Shown here piece by piece: positions 39,728-49,190 of a DNA stretch of 64,000 bases (position 1 is the stretch's first letter; each line of letters begins with the position of its first letter). Origin of the DNA: Vallitaleaceae bacterium 9-2 (lineage in GTDB: Bacteria; Bacillota; Clostridia; Lachnospirales; Vallitaleaceae); NCBI GenBank assembly GCA_038396585.1, contig CP121691.1:682001-746000 (forward strand). Direction: 5' to 3'. The position numbers and the translations under genes are program-made. The notes under the pieces were generated by a model. It was not told the origin of the DNA. It did not search any database and saw nothing but the letters and a program-made list of their open reading frames with translations.

Positions 39728-40129
39728 ATGGCAATGAGTGATCCAATCGCAGATATGCTTACAAGAATCAGAAATGGTAATGTAGCTAAGCATGATTTTA
39801 TAGAAGTGCCAAACTCAAAAATGAAACTTGCTATTGCAGACATTTTGGCAAAAGAAGGATATATCAAAGGATATAAAGAAGTAAAAGCTGGAGAATTCGT
39901 AAACCTTCGTGTTGAACTTAAATATGGAGAGACTAAAAATGACAAAGTCATTTCAGGAATCAAACGAATTTCTAAGCCAGGTTTACGTGTATATGCAAAT
40001 AGAGAAGAGCTTCCTAAAGTATTAGGTGGTCTTGGAACAGCTATTATTTCAACAAATAAAGGTGTTATTACAGATAAAGAAGCACGTGAACTTAATGTTG
40101 GTGGCGAAGTAATCGCCTTTGTATGGTAG
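39728..40129 (+). CDS. rpsH: 30S ribosomal protein S8
   Basis: A 133-residue S8, a central-domain 16S binder. [16 protein letters not shown] and the C-terminal [26 protein letters not shown] are conserved. Two ATG codons (39728, 39734) are possible; the first has the better spacing from AAGGAGGAAACAAACT. S8 controls the spc operon in E. coli; a nested hairpin lies just downstream here. Confidence 0.96.
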   Translation: MAMSDPIADMLTRIRNGNVAKHDFIEVPNSKMKLAIADILAKEGYIKGYKEVKAGEFVNLRVELKYGETKNDKVISGIKRISKPGLRVYANREELPKVLGGLGTAIISTNKGVITDKEARELNVGGEVIAFVW

Positions 40130-40142
40130 ATTAAGGTGAAAA

Positions 40143-40180
40143 GATTCATAGAGAATGATAACGTCATTCAAAAATGAATC
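40143..40180 (+). promoter_or_regulatory. Nested hairpin between rpsH and rplF
   Basis: GATTCAT at 40143-40149 pairs exactly with ATGAATC at 40174-40180. GAATGA at 40153-40158 pairs with TCATTC at 40164-40169. Small internal loops separate the stems. No T tract follows, so it is not an intrinsic terminator; a protein-binding or mRNA-processing site is possible. Confidence 0.5.
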
Positions 40181-40207
40181 ATAATATAACCGATAGGAGG
40201 AAAACAA

Positions 40208-40747
40208 ATGTCAAGAATCGGAAGACAACCTGTTGAAATTCCAGCAGGTGTTGAAGTTAAAGTAGCAGATGGTAATGTGATTACCGTAAAAGGTCCAAAA
40301 GGAACTCTTGAAAGAACACTAGTACCTGAAATGAAAGTTGAAGTTAACGGTGCAGAAGTTGTTGTTACACGACCTAACGATCTTAAGAAAATGAAATCTT
40401 TACATGGCTTAACACGAACTTTGGTATATAATATGATTGTTGGTGTAACATCCGGTTATGAAAAGAAATTAGAAATCAATGGTGTTGGTTACAGAGCTGC
40501 AAAACAAGGTAACAAGCTTGTGTTATCATTAGGATACTCACATCCAGTTGAGATGGAAGACCCAGAAGGTATTGAATCAGTTGTAGAAGGCCAAAACGTG
40601 ATTATCGTTAAAGGTATGAGCAAAGAAGATGTTGGTCAATATGCAGCCGAAATCAGATTCAAGAGACCACCAGAGCCTTATAAAGGTAAAGGTGTTAAGT
40701 ATGCTGATGAAGTTATCCGTCGTAAAGAAGGAAAAACTGGTAAATAA
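40208..40747 (+). CDS. rplF: 50S ribosomal protein L6
   Basis: A 179-residue L6 near the sarcin-ricin loop, built from two similar domains. [17 protein letters not shown] and the C-terminal [26 protein letters not shown] are conserved. ATAGGAGG precedes the ATG. Confidence 0.97.
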   Translation: MSRIGRQPVEIPAGVEVKVADGNVITVKGPKGTLERTLVPEMKVEVNGAEVVVTRPNDLKKMKSLHGLTRTLVYNMIVGVTSGYEKKLEINGVGYRAAKQGNKLVLSLGYSHPVEMEDPEGIESVVEGQNVIIVKGMSKEDVGQYAAEIRFKRPPEPYKGKGVKYADEVIRRKEGKTGK

Positions 40748-40768
40748 TAGAAAAGGGGTGAATCCACA

Positions 40769-41125
40769 ATGATAAAAAAAGTGTCAAGAACAAGCGTACG
40801 TGTTAAAAAGCACAAAAAACTACGTAATAAGTTTTCTGGAACAGCTGAAAGACCACGCTTATCTGTATATAGAAGTAACAATCACATATATGCACAAATT
40901 ATTGATGATACAAAAGGTCATACACTTGTTAGTGCATCCTCAAAGAATCTTGGTCTTGAAAAAACAAATGACGTAGCAGCTGCCGTTTCTGTTGGTGAAG
41001 CAATTGCTAAAAAAGCTCTTGAGGCAAACATTGAAGCAGTTGTATTCGATCGTGGCGGTTACATATATCATGGTAAAATCAAATCATTAGCTGATGCTGC
41101 AAGAGAAGCAGGATTAAAATTCTAA
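40769..41125 (+). CDS. rplR: 50S ribosomal protein L18
   Basis: A 118-residue L18, partner of 5S rRNA. The [20 protein letters not shown] and [25 protein letters not shown] segments are diagnostic. AAAGGGGTGA precedes the ATG. Confidence 0.97.
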   Translation: MIKKVSRTSVRVKKHKKLRNKFSGTAERPRLSVYRSNNHIYAQIIDDTKGHTLVSASSKNLGLEKTNDVAAAVSVGEAIAKKALEANIEAVVFDRGGYIYHGKIKSLADAAREAGLKF

Positions 41126-41138
41126 AGGAGGCAAAACT

Positions 41139-41648
41139 ATGCGAAAGAATTTAATAGATGCCAGCAATTTAGACCTAGAAGAAACAGTTGTTACCATCCG
41201 ACGTGTAACAAAAGTTGTAAAAGGTGGACGTAACTTCAGATTTGCAGCTTTAGTCGTTGTTGGTGATAAGAATGGTCATGTAGGCGCTGGTGTAGGAAAA
41301 GCAACTGAGATTCCTGAAGCGATTCGTAAAGGAATCCAAGATGCGAAGAAAAAATTAATCGAAGTTCCATTAGATGAGAATGCAAGTATTCCTCATGACT
41401 GGTTAGGAAAATTCGGAAGTGCTAACGTATTACTTAAGAGAGCTCCAGAAGGTACAGGAGTTATCGCGGGTGGTCCAGTGCGTGCCGTATTAGAACTTGC
41501 CGGTGTAAGAAATATTCGTACAAAATCTTTGGGATCAAATAACAAGAACAATGTTGTGACAGCAACAATTAAAGGTTTGTCAGAATTAAAGACTCCTGAG
41601 AAGGTAAGTCAATTAAGAGGCAAAACCGTTAGTGAAATTTTAGGTTAG
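41139..41648 (+). CDS. rpsE: 30S ribosomal protein S5
   Basis: A 169-residue S5, involved in decoding fidelity and mRNA unwinding. [21 protein letters not shown] is the double-stranded-RNA-binding-like core, and the spectinomycin-binding loop region ([11 protein letters not shown]) is intact. Starts 13 bp after rplR behind AAAGGAGG. Confidence 0.97.
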   Translation: MRKNLIDASNLDLEETVVTIRRVTKVVKGGRNFRFAALVVVGDKNGHVGAGVGKATEIPEAIRKGIQDAKKKLIEVPLDENASIPHDWLGKFGSANVLLKRAPEGTGVIAGGPVRAVLELAGVRNIRTKSLGSNNKNNVVTATIKGLSELKTPEKVSQLRGKTVSEILG

Positions 41649-41660
41649 GAGGAAGCAATA

Positions 41661-41840
41661 ATGGCAGAATTAAAGATTACTTTAGTAAAATCAACCATTG
41701 GTGCCAAACCTAAGCATAGATTAACAGCTGAAGCTTTAGGCTTAACTAAGCTTCATAAAACGGTTGTTCAAAAAGACAATGATGCTATAAGAGGAATGGT
41801 TAATCAAATCAGTCACTTAGTAAAAGTAGAAGAAGCATAA
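41661..41840 (+). CDS. rpmD: 50S ribosomal protein L30
   Basis: A 59-residue protein. [17 protein letters not shown] and [21 protein letters not shown] are the family signature. GGAGG precedes ATG 41661, 12 bp after rpsE. Confidence 0.96.
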   Translation: MAELKITLVKSTIGAKPKHRLTAEALGLTKLHKTVVQKDNDAIRGMVNQISHLVKVEEA

Positions 41841-41865
41841 ACTTTCTCAAGGAGGTGTAAGACAC

Positions 41866-42306
41866 ATGAATTTATCAGAATTAAAGCCTGCAGAAGGATC
41901 AACAGGAAAAAAATTCAGAAAAGGTAGAGGTCATGGTTCAGGGAACGGTAAAACTTCCGGTCGTGGACAAGGCGGACAAAAGTCTCGTTCAGGCGGCGGA
42001 GTAAGACCGGGCTTTGAAGGTGGACAAATGCCTTTATATAGACGTTTACCAAAGCGTGGATTTACTAACAGAAATAGTAAAGAAATCGTGGGTATTAATG
42101 TAGACGCTCTAAATAGATTTGAAGCTGGAACAGTTGTTGATATAGAAACAATGGTAACAAATGGCTTAGTTAGTAATCCAAAGGACGGCGTAAAAATCTT
42201 AGGTAATGGCGATATAACAATAAAACTTACTGTTAAAGCAAATGCTTTCAGTAAAACTGCTATTGAGAAGATTGAAGCTGCTGGCGGGAAAGCCGAGGTG
42301 ATTTAG
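41866..42306 (+). CDS. rplO: 50S ribosomal protein L15
   Basis: A 146-residue L15 with a Gly/Arg-rich N-terminal extension threading the subunit ([20 protein letters not shown]) and a C-terminal globular domain. The secY GTG follows its stop with no gap, implying translational coupling. Confidence 0.97.
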   Translation: MNLSELKPAEGSTGKKFRKGRGHGSGNGKTSGRGQGGQKSRSGGGVRPGFEGGQMPLYRRLPKRGFTNRNSKEIVGINVDALNRFEAGTVVDIETMVTNGLVSNPKDGVKILGNGDITIKLTVKANAFSKTAIEKIEAAGGKAEVI

Positions 42307-43587
42307 GTGTTTGGAACACTTAGGGATGCGTTTAAGGTTGAGGATTTAAGAAAAAGACTTATTTTCACATTATTAATGTTGGTGGTTATTCGAATTGGTG
42401 CTTCTGTACCAATTCCAGGAATCAACAATGCATATTTAAAAGAAGTTTTTGCTGCAAATAATCTTGACTTAGTTGGTATGCTTGATGCCTTTTCAGGTGG
42501 AGCTTTTCAAAACATGACCTTGTTTGCTCTAGGTATTATTCCATACATCAACTCATCGATCATCATGAACCTTTTAACTATTGCAATTCCTGCATTAGAG
42601 GAAATGCAAAAAGAAGGAGAAGATGGTCGTAAAAAAATTGCAAAGATTACGCGATATGGAACAATCCTATTTGCAGTAATCCAAGCAACAGCTATCTCAA
42701 TTAGTTTGCAAAATATTTTCTACACATATAATGCTTTTTCAGTTATTGTTGCTGTAATCGCTATGACTGCAGGAACAGCGTTCCTAATGTGGATTGGGGA
42801 AAGAATTACAGAAAATGGTATTGGGAATGGTATTTCATTAATTATCGCAATTAACATTTTATCAAGACTACCCAGTGGCGTACGTCTGATTTTTGATCAA
42901 GTTCGATCAGGAAGCTATTTAAATGTAATTGCAATTTTACTTGTTTTCTTATTGATGATTGTTGTTGTCATCTTAATACAATTAGGAGAACGACGTATCA
43001 ATGTACAATATGCAAAACGTGTACAAGGAAGAAAAGTATATGGCGGACAAGCAACACATATTCCGCTTAAAGTAAATATGGCAGGAGTTATTCCTGTAAT
43101 CTTTGCTTCATCATTACTACAATTTCCAAGTATTATAACAAACTTTTTTGTTACAAACCCTACAGGTTGGTGGGGAACTGTACTTAATTGGATTAATTAT
43201 TATAGCATAAAGACTAATTACGGTGTTGGTGCGTTAATATATTTTATTTTAATTATACTGTTTGCATACTTCTATACAGCGATTATTTTCAATCCGTTTG
43301 AAGTAGCAAATAATTTGAAGAAAAATGGTGGCTTTGTACTAGGAATCAGACCGGGTCGCCCTACAGTGGACTATTTGACTACAATACTTAACAGAATGGT
43401 ATTTATCGGAGGAACAATTTTAGGTTTAATCGCTTTAACGCCAATTATTCTATCATTTATTATAGATGTTCAGATAAACTTTGGTGGTACTTCATTAATC
43501 ATCGTTGTTGGTGTAATTATTGAAACTATGAAGCAAATTGAATCACAGTTAGTTATGCGTCATTACAAAGGATTTTTGAACTCTTAA
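42307..43587 (+). CDS. secY: Preprotein translocase subunit SecY
   Basis: A 426-residue channel protein with ten predicted membrane segments. GASVPIPGI near the start is the plug/lateral-gate region of TM2, and the cytoplasmic loop after TM8 (NPFEVANNLKKNGGFVLGIRPG) binds SecA and the ribosome. GTG start immediately after rplO. Partner secE is at 14235. Confidence 0.97.
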   Translation: MFGTLRDAFKVEDLRKRLIFTLLMLVVIRIGASVPIPGINNAYLKEVFAANNLDLVGMLDAFSGGAFQNMTLFALGIIPYINSSIIMNLLTIAIPALEEMQKEGEDGRKKIAKITRYGTILFAVIQATAISISLQNIFYTYNAFSVIVAVIAMTAGTAFLMWIGERITENGIGNGISLIIAINILSRLPSGVRLIFDQVRSGSYLNVIAILLVFLLMIVVVILIQLGERRINVQYAKRVQGRKVYGGQATHIPLKVNMAGVIPVIFASSLLQFPSIITNFFVTNPTGWWGTVLNWINYYSIKTNYGVGALIYFILIILFAYFYTAIIFNPFEVANNLKKNGGFVLGIRPGRPTVDYLTTILNRMVFIGGTILGLIALTPIILSFIIDVQINFGGTSLIIVVGVIIETMKQIESQLVMRHYKGFLNS

Positions 43588-43615
43588 AATGTCATTACAA
43601 TTCAAGTCAGTGATT

Positions 43616-43641
43616 AAGTGTCAAAGGAGACTTTGACACTT
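43616..43641 (+). promoter_or_regulatory. Perfect 11-bp hairpin between secY and adk
   Basis: Arms 43616-43626 and 43631-43641 are exact complements around a GAGA tetraloop. GNRA-type loops are very stable. No T tract follows, so a processing or stability element is more likely than a terminator. Confidence 0.5.
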
Positions 43642-43678
43642 GATCGGGTTTGAAGTGTATAAGTAAGGAGGCCATAAA

Positions 43679-44326
43679 ATGAAACTGATTTTGTTGGGAG
43701 CACCGGGAGCAGGAAAAGGTACACAAGCAAAGATGTTGGCTAAGAAGTATGAGATTCCTCATATTTCAACAGGTGATATCTTTAGAGCAAACATAAAAAA
43801 TGAAACAGAGCTCGGTAAAAAAGCAAAAGGCTATATGGATCAAGGATTACTTGTTCCGGACGAACTTGTTGTAGCCCTTGTAGCAGACCGATTGCAAGAA
43901 GATGATGCTCAAAAAGGATTTATATTGGATGGATTTCCAAGAACAATTCCACAAGCTGAGCATTTAGATAAGACCCTAGATGAAATGGGGACAAAGATCG
44001 ATCAAGTTATTGATGTTGATTGTCCAGACGAAAATATCGTTAAGCGATTATCTGGACGACGTGCATGTATTAAATGTGGGGCAACCTACCATACAGAACA
44101 TCTTAAACCAGAAGTTGAAGGCATATGTGATGTATGTGGAAGTGAATTAGTATTGCGTGATGATGATAAACCAGAGACCGTTTTACGACGACTTGAAATT
44201 TATCATGAGCAAACGCAACCGTTAATTGATTACTATGAAGCCAAAGGTGTTTTAGTATCTGTTGATGGAAAGCTTCCTATTGAAGAAACTTTTGAGATCA
44301 TTGTCAAAATCTTAGGAGAACGATAA
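43679..44326 (+). CDS. adk: Adenylate kinase
   Basis: A 215-residue long-form kinase converting ATP + AMP to 2 ADP. The P-loop is GAPGAGKGTQ at residues 7-16. The LID has four cysteines in two CxxC pairs (CIKCG and CDVCG near 130-153), a structural zinc site typical of Gram-positive enzymes. Its TAA overlaps the map ATG by one base. Confidence 0.97.
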   Translation: MKLILLGAPGAGKGTQAKMLAKKYEIPHISTGDIFRANIKNETELGKKAKGYMDQGLLVPDELVVALVADRLQEDDAQKGFILDGFPRTIPQAEHLDKTLDEMGTKIDQVIDVDCPDENIVKRLSGRRACIKCGATYHTEHLKPEVEGICDVCGSELVLRDDDKPETVLRRLEIYHEQTQPLIDYYEAKGVLVSVDGKLPIEETFEIIVKILGER

Positions 44327-45078
44327 TGGCAATAAATATTCGAAGCAACACGGAAATTGAAAAATTACGTGCAGCAGGAGCAGTTGTTGCCCAAACACAT
44401 AAACTACTAGAGCAACATATCAAACCGGGGATTACAACACAAGAGCTTGATGAAATTGCTGAAAAGTTTATTTTGAGTAAAGGAGCAACTCCTTCATTTA
44501 AAGGTTACGGAGGATTTCCCGGAACAATTTGCGCTTCAATTAATGACGAAGTTGTCCATGGAATTCCTAGTCGTTCACGAATACTTAAAGACGGCGATAT
44601 TATTAGCTTAGACATTGGTGCTTATTTGAACGGATATCATGGTGATGCTGCGCGTACACATGCAGTGGGCCAGGTTGATGACGAAGCACTCCGATTAATT
44701 CAAATCACAAAAGAAAGCTTTTTTGAAGGTGTAAAATATGCCAAGCCAGGAAATCACTTACATGAGATTTCAGCGGCAATTCAAAAATATGTTGAAAAAA
44801 ACGGCTTTTCTGTGGTAAGAGATTTGGTTGGTCACGGTGTAGGTACTGAGTTACATGAAGAACCTCAGATTCCGAACTATAAACCAATTGGTCGTGGGCC
44901 TAAATTACAAGTCGGTATGGTACTAGCGATTGAACCGATGGTGAATTTAGGTGATTATGCTGTTCGAGTACTTGATGATGAATGGACTGTCGTAACACGT
45001 GACGGCTCATTATCAGCTCATTATGAACATACAATAGTGATAACTGACAACGGTCACGAATTACTGACGGACTGTTAG
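44326..45078 (+). CDS. map: Methionine aminopeptidase type I
   Basis: A 250-residue enzyme that removes the initiator Met. Metal ligands are visible: the two Asp in SLDIGAYLNGYHGDAAR, His in GHGVGTELHEEP, Glu in AIEPM, and Glu in HYEHT. No N-terminal zinc or SH3-like extension is present. It is coupled to adk. Confidence 0.97.
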   Translation: MAINIRSNTEIEKLRAAGAVVAQTHKLLEQHIKPGITTQELDEIAEKFILSKGATPSFKGYGGFPGTICASINDEVVHGIPSRSRILKDGDIISLDIGAYLNGYHGDAARTHAVGQVDDEALRLIQITKESFFEGVKYAKPGNHLHEISAAIQKYVEKNGFSVVRDLVGHGVGTELHEEPQIPNYKPIGRGPKLQVGMVLAIEPMVNLGDYAVRVLDDEWTVVTRDGSLSAHYEHTIVITDNGHELLTDC

Positions 45079-45090
45079 GCAGGTGAGAAT

Positions 45091-45372
45091 GTGTGTGATA
45101 TAAAGAAAGGTCAAATCGTATATTCGAAGGCCGGACGAGATAAAGGAAAATGCTTTGTTATTCTTGAACATGATCATCCATTTGTTTACTTAGTCGATGG
45201 AAAAAGTAGACGTTTGGAAAATCCAAAAAAGAAAAAAGAGCTTCATATACAGATTACTCACTATGTTGATATGACCATTAATGAGTTACTTGAAAACGGA
45301 AAACGAATTACCAATGCGGAAATTCGAAAAAGTATAGATCAATTCATCCACATGGATGACCAAGAATTTTAG
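45091..45372 (+). CDS. KOW-domain RNA-binding protein (L14e-like)
   Basis: A 93-residue protein with a KOW motif in residues 5-35 (IKKGQIVYSKAGRDKGKCFVI), then a basic stretch (KSRRLENPKKKK) and a helical tail. Clostridia often have such a gene between map and infA, annotated as an L14E/L6E/L27E-like ribosomal protein. GTG start at 45091 is 12 bp after map. The upstream GGCAGGTGAGA is a passable ribosome-binding site. The function is presumed ribosome-associated but unproven. Confidence 0.8.
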   Translation: MCDIKKGQIVYSKAGRDKGKCFVILEHDHPFVYLVDGKSRRLENPKKKKELHIQITHYVDMTINELLENGKRITNAEIRKSIDQFIHMDDQEF

Positions 45373-45381
45373 GAGGCACGT

Positions 45382-45600
45382 ATGTCAAAGAAAGACGTAA
45401 TAGAAGTTGAAGGAAAAGTTGTTGAAAAATTGCCAAATGCTATGTTCCAAGTTGAACTAGAAAACGGACATCAAATCTTAGCCCATATTAGTGGTAAGCT
45501 AAGAATGCACTATATACGTATACTACCAGGTGATAAAGTGACAGTTGAAATGTCACCATACGATTTAACAAAAGGTCGTATCATTTGGAGAGATAAATAA
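45382..45600 (+). CDS. infA: Translation initiation factor IF-1
   Basis: A 72-residue OB-fold factor blocking the A site during initiation. [20 protein letters not shown] and the C-terminal [14 protein letters not shown] are diagnostic. AGGAGG precedes the ATG. Confidence 0.97.
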   Translation: MSKKDVIEVEGKVVEKLPNAMFQVELENGHQILAHISGKLRMHYIRILPGDKVTVEMSPYDLTKGRIIWRDK

Positions 45601-45646
45601 AACAACGATTAACATAAAGCAGGATTCCAAGAAAGGAGCGAACGAG

Positions 45647-45760
45647 ATGAAGGTAAGAGCATCTGTAAAACCAATTTGTGAAAAATGCCAAGTCATCAAA
45701 AGAAATGGTCAAGTTCGTATCATCTGTGAGAACAAAAAACATAAGCAACGTCAAGGTTAA
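45647..45760 (+). CDS. rpmJ: 50S ribosomal protein L36
   Basis: A 37-residue protein starting at ATG 45647 behind AAAGGAGCG. C11, C14, C27 and H32 form the zinc site of the Cys-containing type. It is the last gene before the alpha-operon promoter. Confidence 0.96.
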   Translation: MKVRASVKPICEKCQVIKRNGQVRIICENKKHKQRQG

Positions 45761-45781
45761 TAGATATTTTAAAAAAAGTGC

Positions 45782-45810
45782 TTGAAACCAAAGAGCAAAT
45801 AGATTATAAT
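45782..45810 (+). promoter_or_regulatory. Sigma-A promoter for rpsM-rpsK-rpsD-rpoA-rplQ
   Basis: TTGAAA at 45782-45787, a 17-bp spacer, and TATAAT at 45805-45810. The leader to rpsM is about 280 nt. Confidence 0.75.
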
Positions 45811-45817
45811 ATCTATT

Positions 45818-46095
45818 TGTGATGTTGTAGTTAGAATTACAGTCATGATTCACGTGGGTAAGTTGTAACTGGCTTCTTGCTCATTCAGACTGTATTCCTA
45901 TATATTGAATCGGACCATAATAACCTCAATAGAGTTGCTGAGCGTTCGTGGTCGGATGTGTTGATTGAATGGAAGTTTATTCGAGTTTCACCGCCTTAGA
46001 TAAACAGAAGTGATTTCAATACGAAAAACAGACTTATACACAACGATAATGAAAATGAAATATATGAACGAATCGATATGGAGGTGCAAAAGTAC
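45818..46095 (+). ncRNA. Long leader of the alpha operon
   Basis: About 280 nt without a credible gene between the promoter and rpsM. It is far longer than needed for a ribosome-binding site, which (GGAGGTGCAAAAGTAC) sits at its end. In E. coli and B. subtilis this operon is autoregulated by S4, encoded here at 46899. I could not pair an unambiguous pseudoknot by hand. No terminator-like T tract is seen inside. Confidence 0.5.
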
Positions 46096-46464
46096 ATGGC
46101 ACGTATTGCTGGTGTAGATTTACCAAGAGAGAAACGTGTTGAGATTGGTCTTACTTATATTTATGGTATAGGACGTCCAAGTTCACTACGTATTTTAAAA
46201 GAAGCCGGAATCAATCCGGATACAAGAATTAGAGATTTGACGGATGATGAAGTAGCTAAAATCCGTGAAGTCATTGATGCAACACAACAAGTAGAAGGTG
46301 ATTTACGACGTGAAATCGCTTTAAATATCAAGCGTTTGATGGAAATCGGATGTTATAGAGGTATTCGTCATCGTCGCGGACTTCCTGTAAGAGGTCAAAA
46401 AACGAAGACAAATGCTAGAACACGCAAAGGTCCTCGTAGAACTGTTGCGAACAAGAAGAAATAG
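46096..46464 (+). CDS. rpsM: 30S ribosomal protein S13
   Basis: A 122-residue head protein with [19 protein letters not shown] and the basic tail [17 protein letters not shown] that contacts tRNA. ATG 46096 is preferred to an in-frame ATG at 46078 because of GGAGGTGCAAAAGTAC just upstream and the family start. Confidence 0.97.
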   Translation: MARIAGVDLPREKRVEIGLTYIYGIGRPSSLRILKEAGINPDTRIRDLTDDEVAKIREVIDATQQVEGDLRREIALNIKRLMEIGCYRGIRHRRGLPVRGQKTKTNARTRKGPRRTVANKKK

Positions 46465-46483
46465 GTGTAAGGAGGTTTGACCA

Positions 46484-46876
46484 ATGGCAAAAGTAGCCAA
46501 AAGAAGCGGTAAACGACGCGTTAAAAAGCATGTTGAACGTGGGCAAGCTCATATTCAATCAACGTTTAATAATACAATTGTTACATTAACTGATACCGAA
46601 GGTAATGCATTATCATGGGCTAGTGCAGGTGGACTTGGATTTAGAGGGTCTCGTAAATCAACTCCTTATGCAGCTCAAATGGCAGCAGACACAGCAGCTA
46701 AAGCAGCTATGATTCATGGATTAAAAACTGTTGATGTAATGGTTAAAGGTCCAGGTTCAGGTCGTGAAGCTGCAATTAGAGCATTACAAGCAGCTGGTTT
46801 GGATGTTACTAGTATTAAGGATGTTACTCCGGTTCCACATAACGGATGTCGTCCACCAAAACGAAGAAGAGTCTAA
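46484..46876 (+). CDS. rpsK: 30S ribosomal protein S11
   Basis: A 130-residue platform protein. [21 protein letters not shown] and [13 protein letters not shown] are diagnostic. AAGGAGG precedes the ATG, 20 bp after rpsM. Confidence 0.97.
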   Translation: MAKVAKRSGKRRVKKHVERGQAHIQSTFNNTIVTLTDTEGNALSWASAGGLGFRGSRKSTPYAAQMAADTAAKAAMIHGLKTVDVMVKGPGSGREAAIRALQAAGLDVTSIKDVTPVPHNGCRPPKRRRV

Positions 46877-46898
46877 TCAGTAGGAGGTGTTAGAATAA

Positions 46899-47525
46899 AT
46901 GGCAAGATATAGAGGTGCAGTATGTAGACTTTGCCGTCGAGAAGGGGATAAATTATTCCTTAAAGGCGAAAGATGCTACACAGGAAAATGTGCAATGGAT
47001 CGTCGTCCATTTGCTCCAGGGCAACATGGAAGAAGAAGAAGTAAAGTATCTGAGTACGGACTACAGTTACGTGAAAAGCAAAAGGCAAAACGTATTTATG
47101 GTGTGTTAGAAACTCAATTCTATAACTACTATCTTGAAGCAGAGCGTCGTAACGGTATTGCCGGTGATAACTTACTTATCATTCTTGAGACAAGACTTGA
47201 TAACGTAGTATATCGTGCAGGACTTGGACGTTCAAGAACAGAGGCTCGTCAAGTTGTACGACACAATCATATATTAGTTAATGGTAAAAAAGTAAACATT
47301 CCATCATACTTAGTTAAAGCTGGTGATGTGATTACTTTAAAAGAAAAATCCCTTAACCTTCAAAGATTTAAGGATATTATCGAAACAACAGGTTCAAGAA
47401 CAGCTCCTGAATGGATGGAAGCAGATCTTGAGAATCGTTCAATCAAAATTAACGATGTTCCAACACGTGAAACAATTGACGTACCTGTTAATGAAACACT
47501 TATCGTCGAGTTATACTCTAAATAA
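46899..47525 (+). CDS. rpsD: 30S ribosomal protein S4, zinc-type
   Basis: A 208-residue 16S-binding assembly protein, and the likely autoregulator of this operon. The N-terminus has four cysteines (C9, C12, C26, C31), a zinc-binding variant. The S4 RNA-binding domain spans about 95-160 ([19 protein letters not shown]). TAGGAGGTG precedes the start. Confidence 0.97.
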   Translation: MARYRGAVCRLCRREGDKLFLKGERCYTGKCAMDRRPFAPGQHGRRRSKVSEYGLQLREKQKAKRIYGVLETQFYNYYLEAERRNGIAGDNLLIILETRLDNVVYRAGLGRSRTEARQVVRHNHILVNGKKVNIPSYLVKAGDVITLKEKSLNLQRFKDIIETTGSRTAPEWMEADLENRSIKINDVPTRETIDVPVNETLIVELYSK

Positions 47526-47561
47526 TAAGTGAACCCAAAAATCAAAGGAGGGTCCTATAAG

Positions 47562-48521
47562 GTGTTTGATTTTGAAAAACCAAGAATTGATATTGCTGAG
47601 ATATCAGAAGATAATCGATATGGACGTTTTGTCATAGAACCTCTTGAGAGAGGCTATGGTACGACTTTAGGAAATTCGCTCAGAAGAATTATGTTGTCCT
47701 CATTACCTGGTGCTGCTGTAAGTAGTGTTAAAATTGAAGGCGTTTTGCATGAGTTTAGTACGATTCCAGGCGTTAAAGAAGACGTTACTGAAGTTATCTT
47801 AAACATTAAACATTTAGCGATTCAAAACAACAGTGACGGTAATGAACCGAAAGTGGCGTATATTGAATTTGAAGGCGAAGGTGTTGTTACCGGAGCTGAT
47901 ATACAAGCAGATCCTGATATTGTAATCGTGAATAAAGATTTACCGATAGCAACCTTAAGTGGGGGCCCTGACAGTAAATTATTCATGGAACTTACGATTA
48001 CAAAAGGTAGAGGATATGTTGGTGCTGATAAAAATAAAACAGAAGATCAACCTATTGGTGTAATACCTGTAGACTCTATCTTTACACCTGTTGAACGTGT
48101 TAATCTAATTGTTGAGAATACACGTGTCGGACAAATCACTGACTACGATAAGTTAACATTAGAAGTATGGACGAACGGCTCTTTATCACCGGATGAAGCA
48201 GTTTCTTTGGCAGCGAAGGTTCTTAATGAACACTTGAACTTGTTCATTGATTTATCTGAAAATGCAAAGAATGCAGAAGTTATGGTTGAAAAAGAAGACG
48301 ATGAAAAAGAAAAAGTTCTTGAAATGAGTATAGATGAATTGGAACTTTCAGTACGATCATATAACTGCTTAAAGCGAGCAGGTATCAATACAGTTGAAGA
48401 ATTGACTAATCGTACATCAGAAGATATGATGAAAGTTCGAAATTTAGGTCGTAAATCATTAGAAGAAGTTTTACAAAAATTGAATGAGTTAGGTTTACAA
48501 TTAAAACCTAACGATGAATGA
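47562..48521 (+). CDS. rpoA: RNA polymerase alpha subunit
   Basis: A 319-residue alpha subunit. The N-terminal domain (about 1-230, [18 protein letters not shown]) dimerises and anchors beta and beta'. The C-terminal domain (about 250-319, [27 protein letters not shown]) binds UP elements and activators. GTG 47562 is chosen because it follows AAAGGAGGGTCCTATAAG and gives the family start; the in-frame GTG at 47529 lacks a ribosome-binding site. Confidence 0.97.
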   Translation: MFDFEKPRIDIAEISEDNRYGRFVIEPLERGYGTTLGNSLRRIMLSSLPGAAVSSVKIEGVLHEFSTIPGVKEDVTEVILNIKHLAIQNNSDGNEPKVAYIEFEGEGVVTGADIQADPDIVIVNKDLPIATLSGGPDSKLFMELTITKGRGYVGADKNKTEDQPIGVIPVDSIFTPVERVNLIVENTRVGQITDYDKLTLEVWTNGSLSPDEAVSLAAKVLNEHLNLFIDLSENAKNAEVMVEKEDDEKEKVLEMSIDELELSVRSYNCLKRAGINTVEELTNRTSEDMMKVRNLGRKSLEEVLQKLNELGLQLKPNDE

Positions 48522-48546
48522 AATTACAGGTAAAGGAGGTCTATAG

Positions 48547-49083
48547 ATGGCTGGATACAGAAAGCTTGGAAGAACTTCATCTCAAAGAAAAGCATTGCTT
48601 CGTAACCAAGTAACGAATTTAATCTACAATGGTAAGATTAAAACAACGGATGCAAAAGCAAAAGAAGTTCGTAAAATTGCAGAAAAGCTTATTACATTAG
48701 CGATTAAAGAAAAAGACAATTATACAGAAGTTACAGTAACACAAAAAGTTCCAAAGAAAACGGCGGACGGAAAACGTGTTAAAGAGGTAGTTGACGGTAA
48801 AAAAGTAACTCAATTTGAAGAGATTGAGAAAACAATTAAGAAGGATAATGCTTCAAGATTGAATGCTCGTCGTACAATGCTTAGCATACTCTACCCTGTA
48901 ACAGAAGTTCCTGAAACAAATGCAGGACGTAAGAAAAATACTAAAGAAGTGAGTCTTGTTGACAAATTGTTCGACGACATCGCTCCTAAGTACACAGATC
49001 GTAACGGTGGATACACACGTATCATCAAGATCGGTCCTCGTAAAGGCGACGCAGCTGAAGAAGTTATTCTTGAGTTGGTATAA
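48547..49083 (+). CDS. rplQ: 50S ribosomal protein L17, long form
   Basis: A 178-residue L17, where 115-130 residues is common. The core [20 protein letters not shown] and the C-terminal [25 protein letters not shown] are normal. Two additions explain the length: a Lys/Val-rich segment at about 62-105 ([14 protein letters not shown]) and a stretch near 118-135. Lachnospiraceae L17 proteins are often long in this way. AAAGGAGG precedes the ATG. Confidence 0.95.
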   Translation: MAGYRKLGRTSSQRKALLRNQVTNLIYNGKIKTTDAKAKEVRKIAEKLITLAIKEKDNYTEVTVTQKVPKKTADGKRVKEVVDGKKVTQFEEIEKTIKKDNASRLNARRTMLSILYPVTEVPETNAGRKKNTKEVSLVDKLFDDIAPKYTDRNGGYTRIIKIGPRKGDAAEEVILELV

Positions 49084-49093
49084 ATAAGCTTAC

Positions 49094-49127
49094 AAAAAGC
49101 TGCTTGTGAATACAAGTGGCTTTTTTG
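49094..49127 (+). terminator. Intrinsic terminator after rplQ
   Basis: AGCTGCTTGT pairs with ACAAGTGGCT (two G-T pairs) around a GAAT loop, followed by six T. It ends the alpha operon. Confidence 0.75.
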
Positions 49128-49156
49128 TTGCATTTTTTGTTTTTTATGTGTATAGT
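49128..49156 (+). promoter_or_regulatory. Sigma-A promoter for ecfA1-ecfA2-ecfT-truA
   Basis: TTGCAT at 49128-49133, a 17-bp spacer, and TATAGT at 49151-49156, directly after the rplQ terminator. Confidence 0.55.
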
Positions 49157-49190
49157 AAGAGTGATATTTTACGAAAGATTGGGTGAACTT

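Noticed and set aside
39577-40167. Reverse-strand open frame of 196 codons over rpsN-rpsH
   Set aside because: It runs antisense through two certain ribosomal protein genes and resembles no family.
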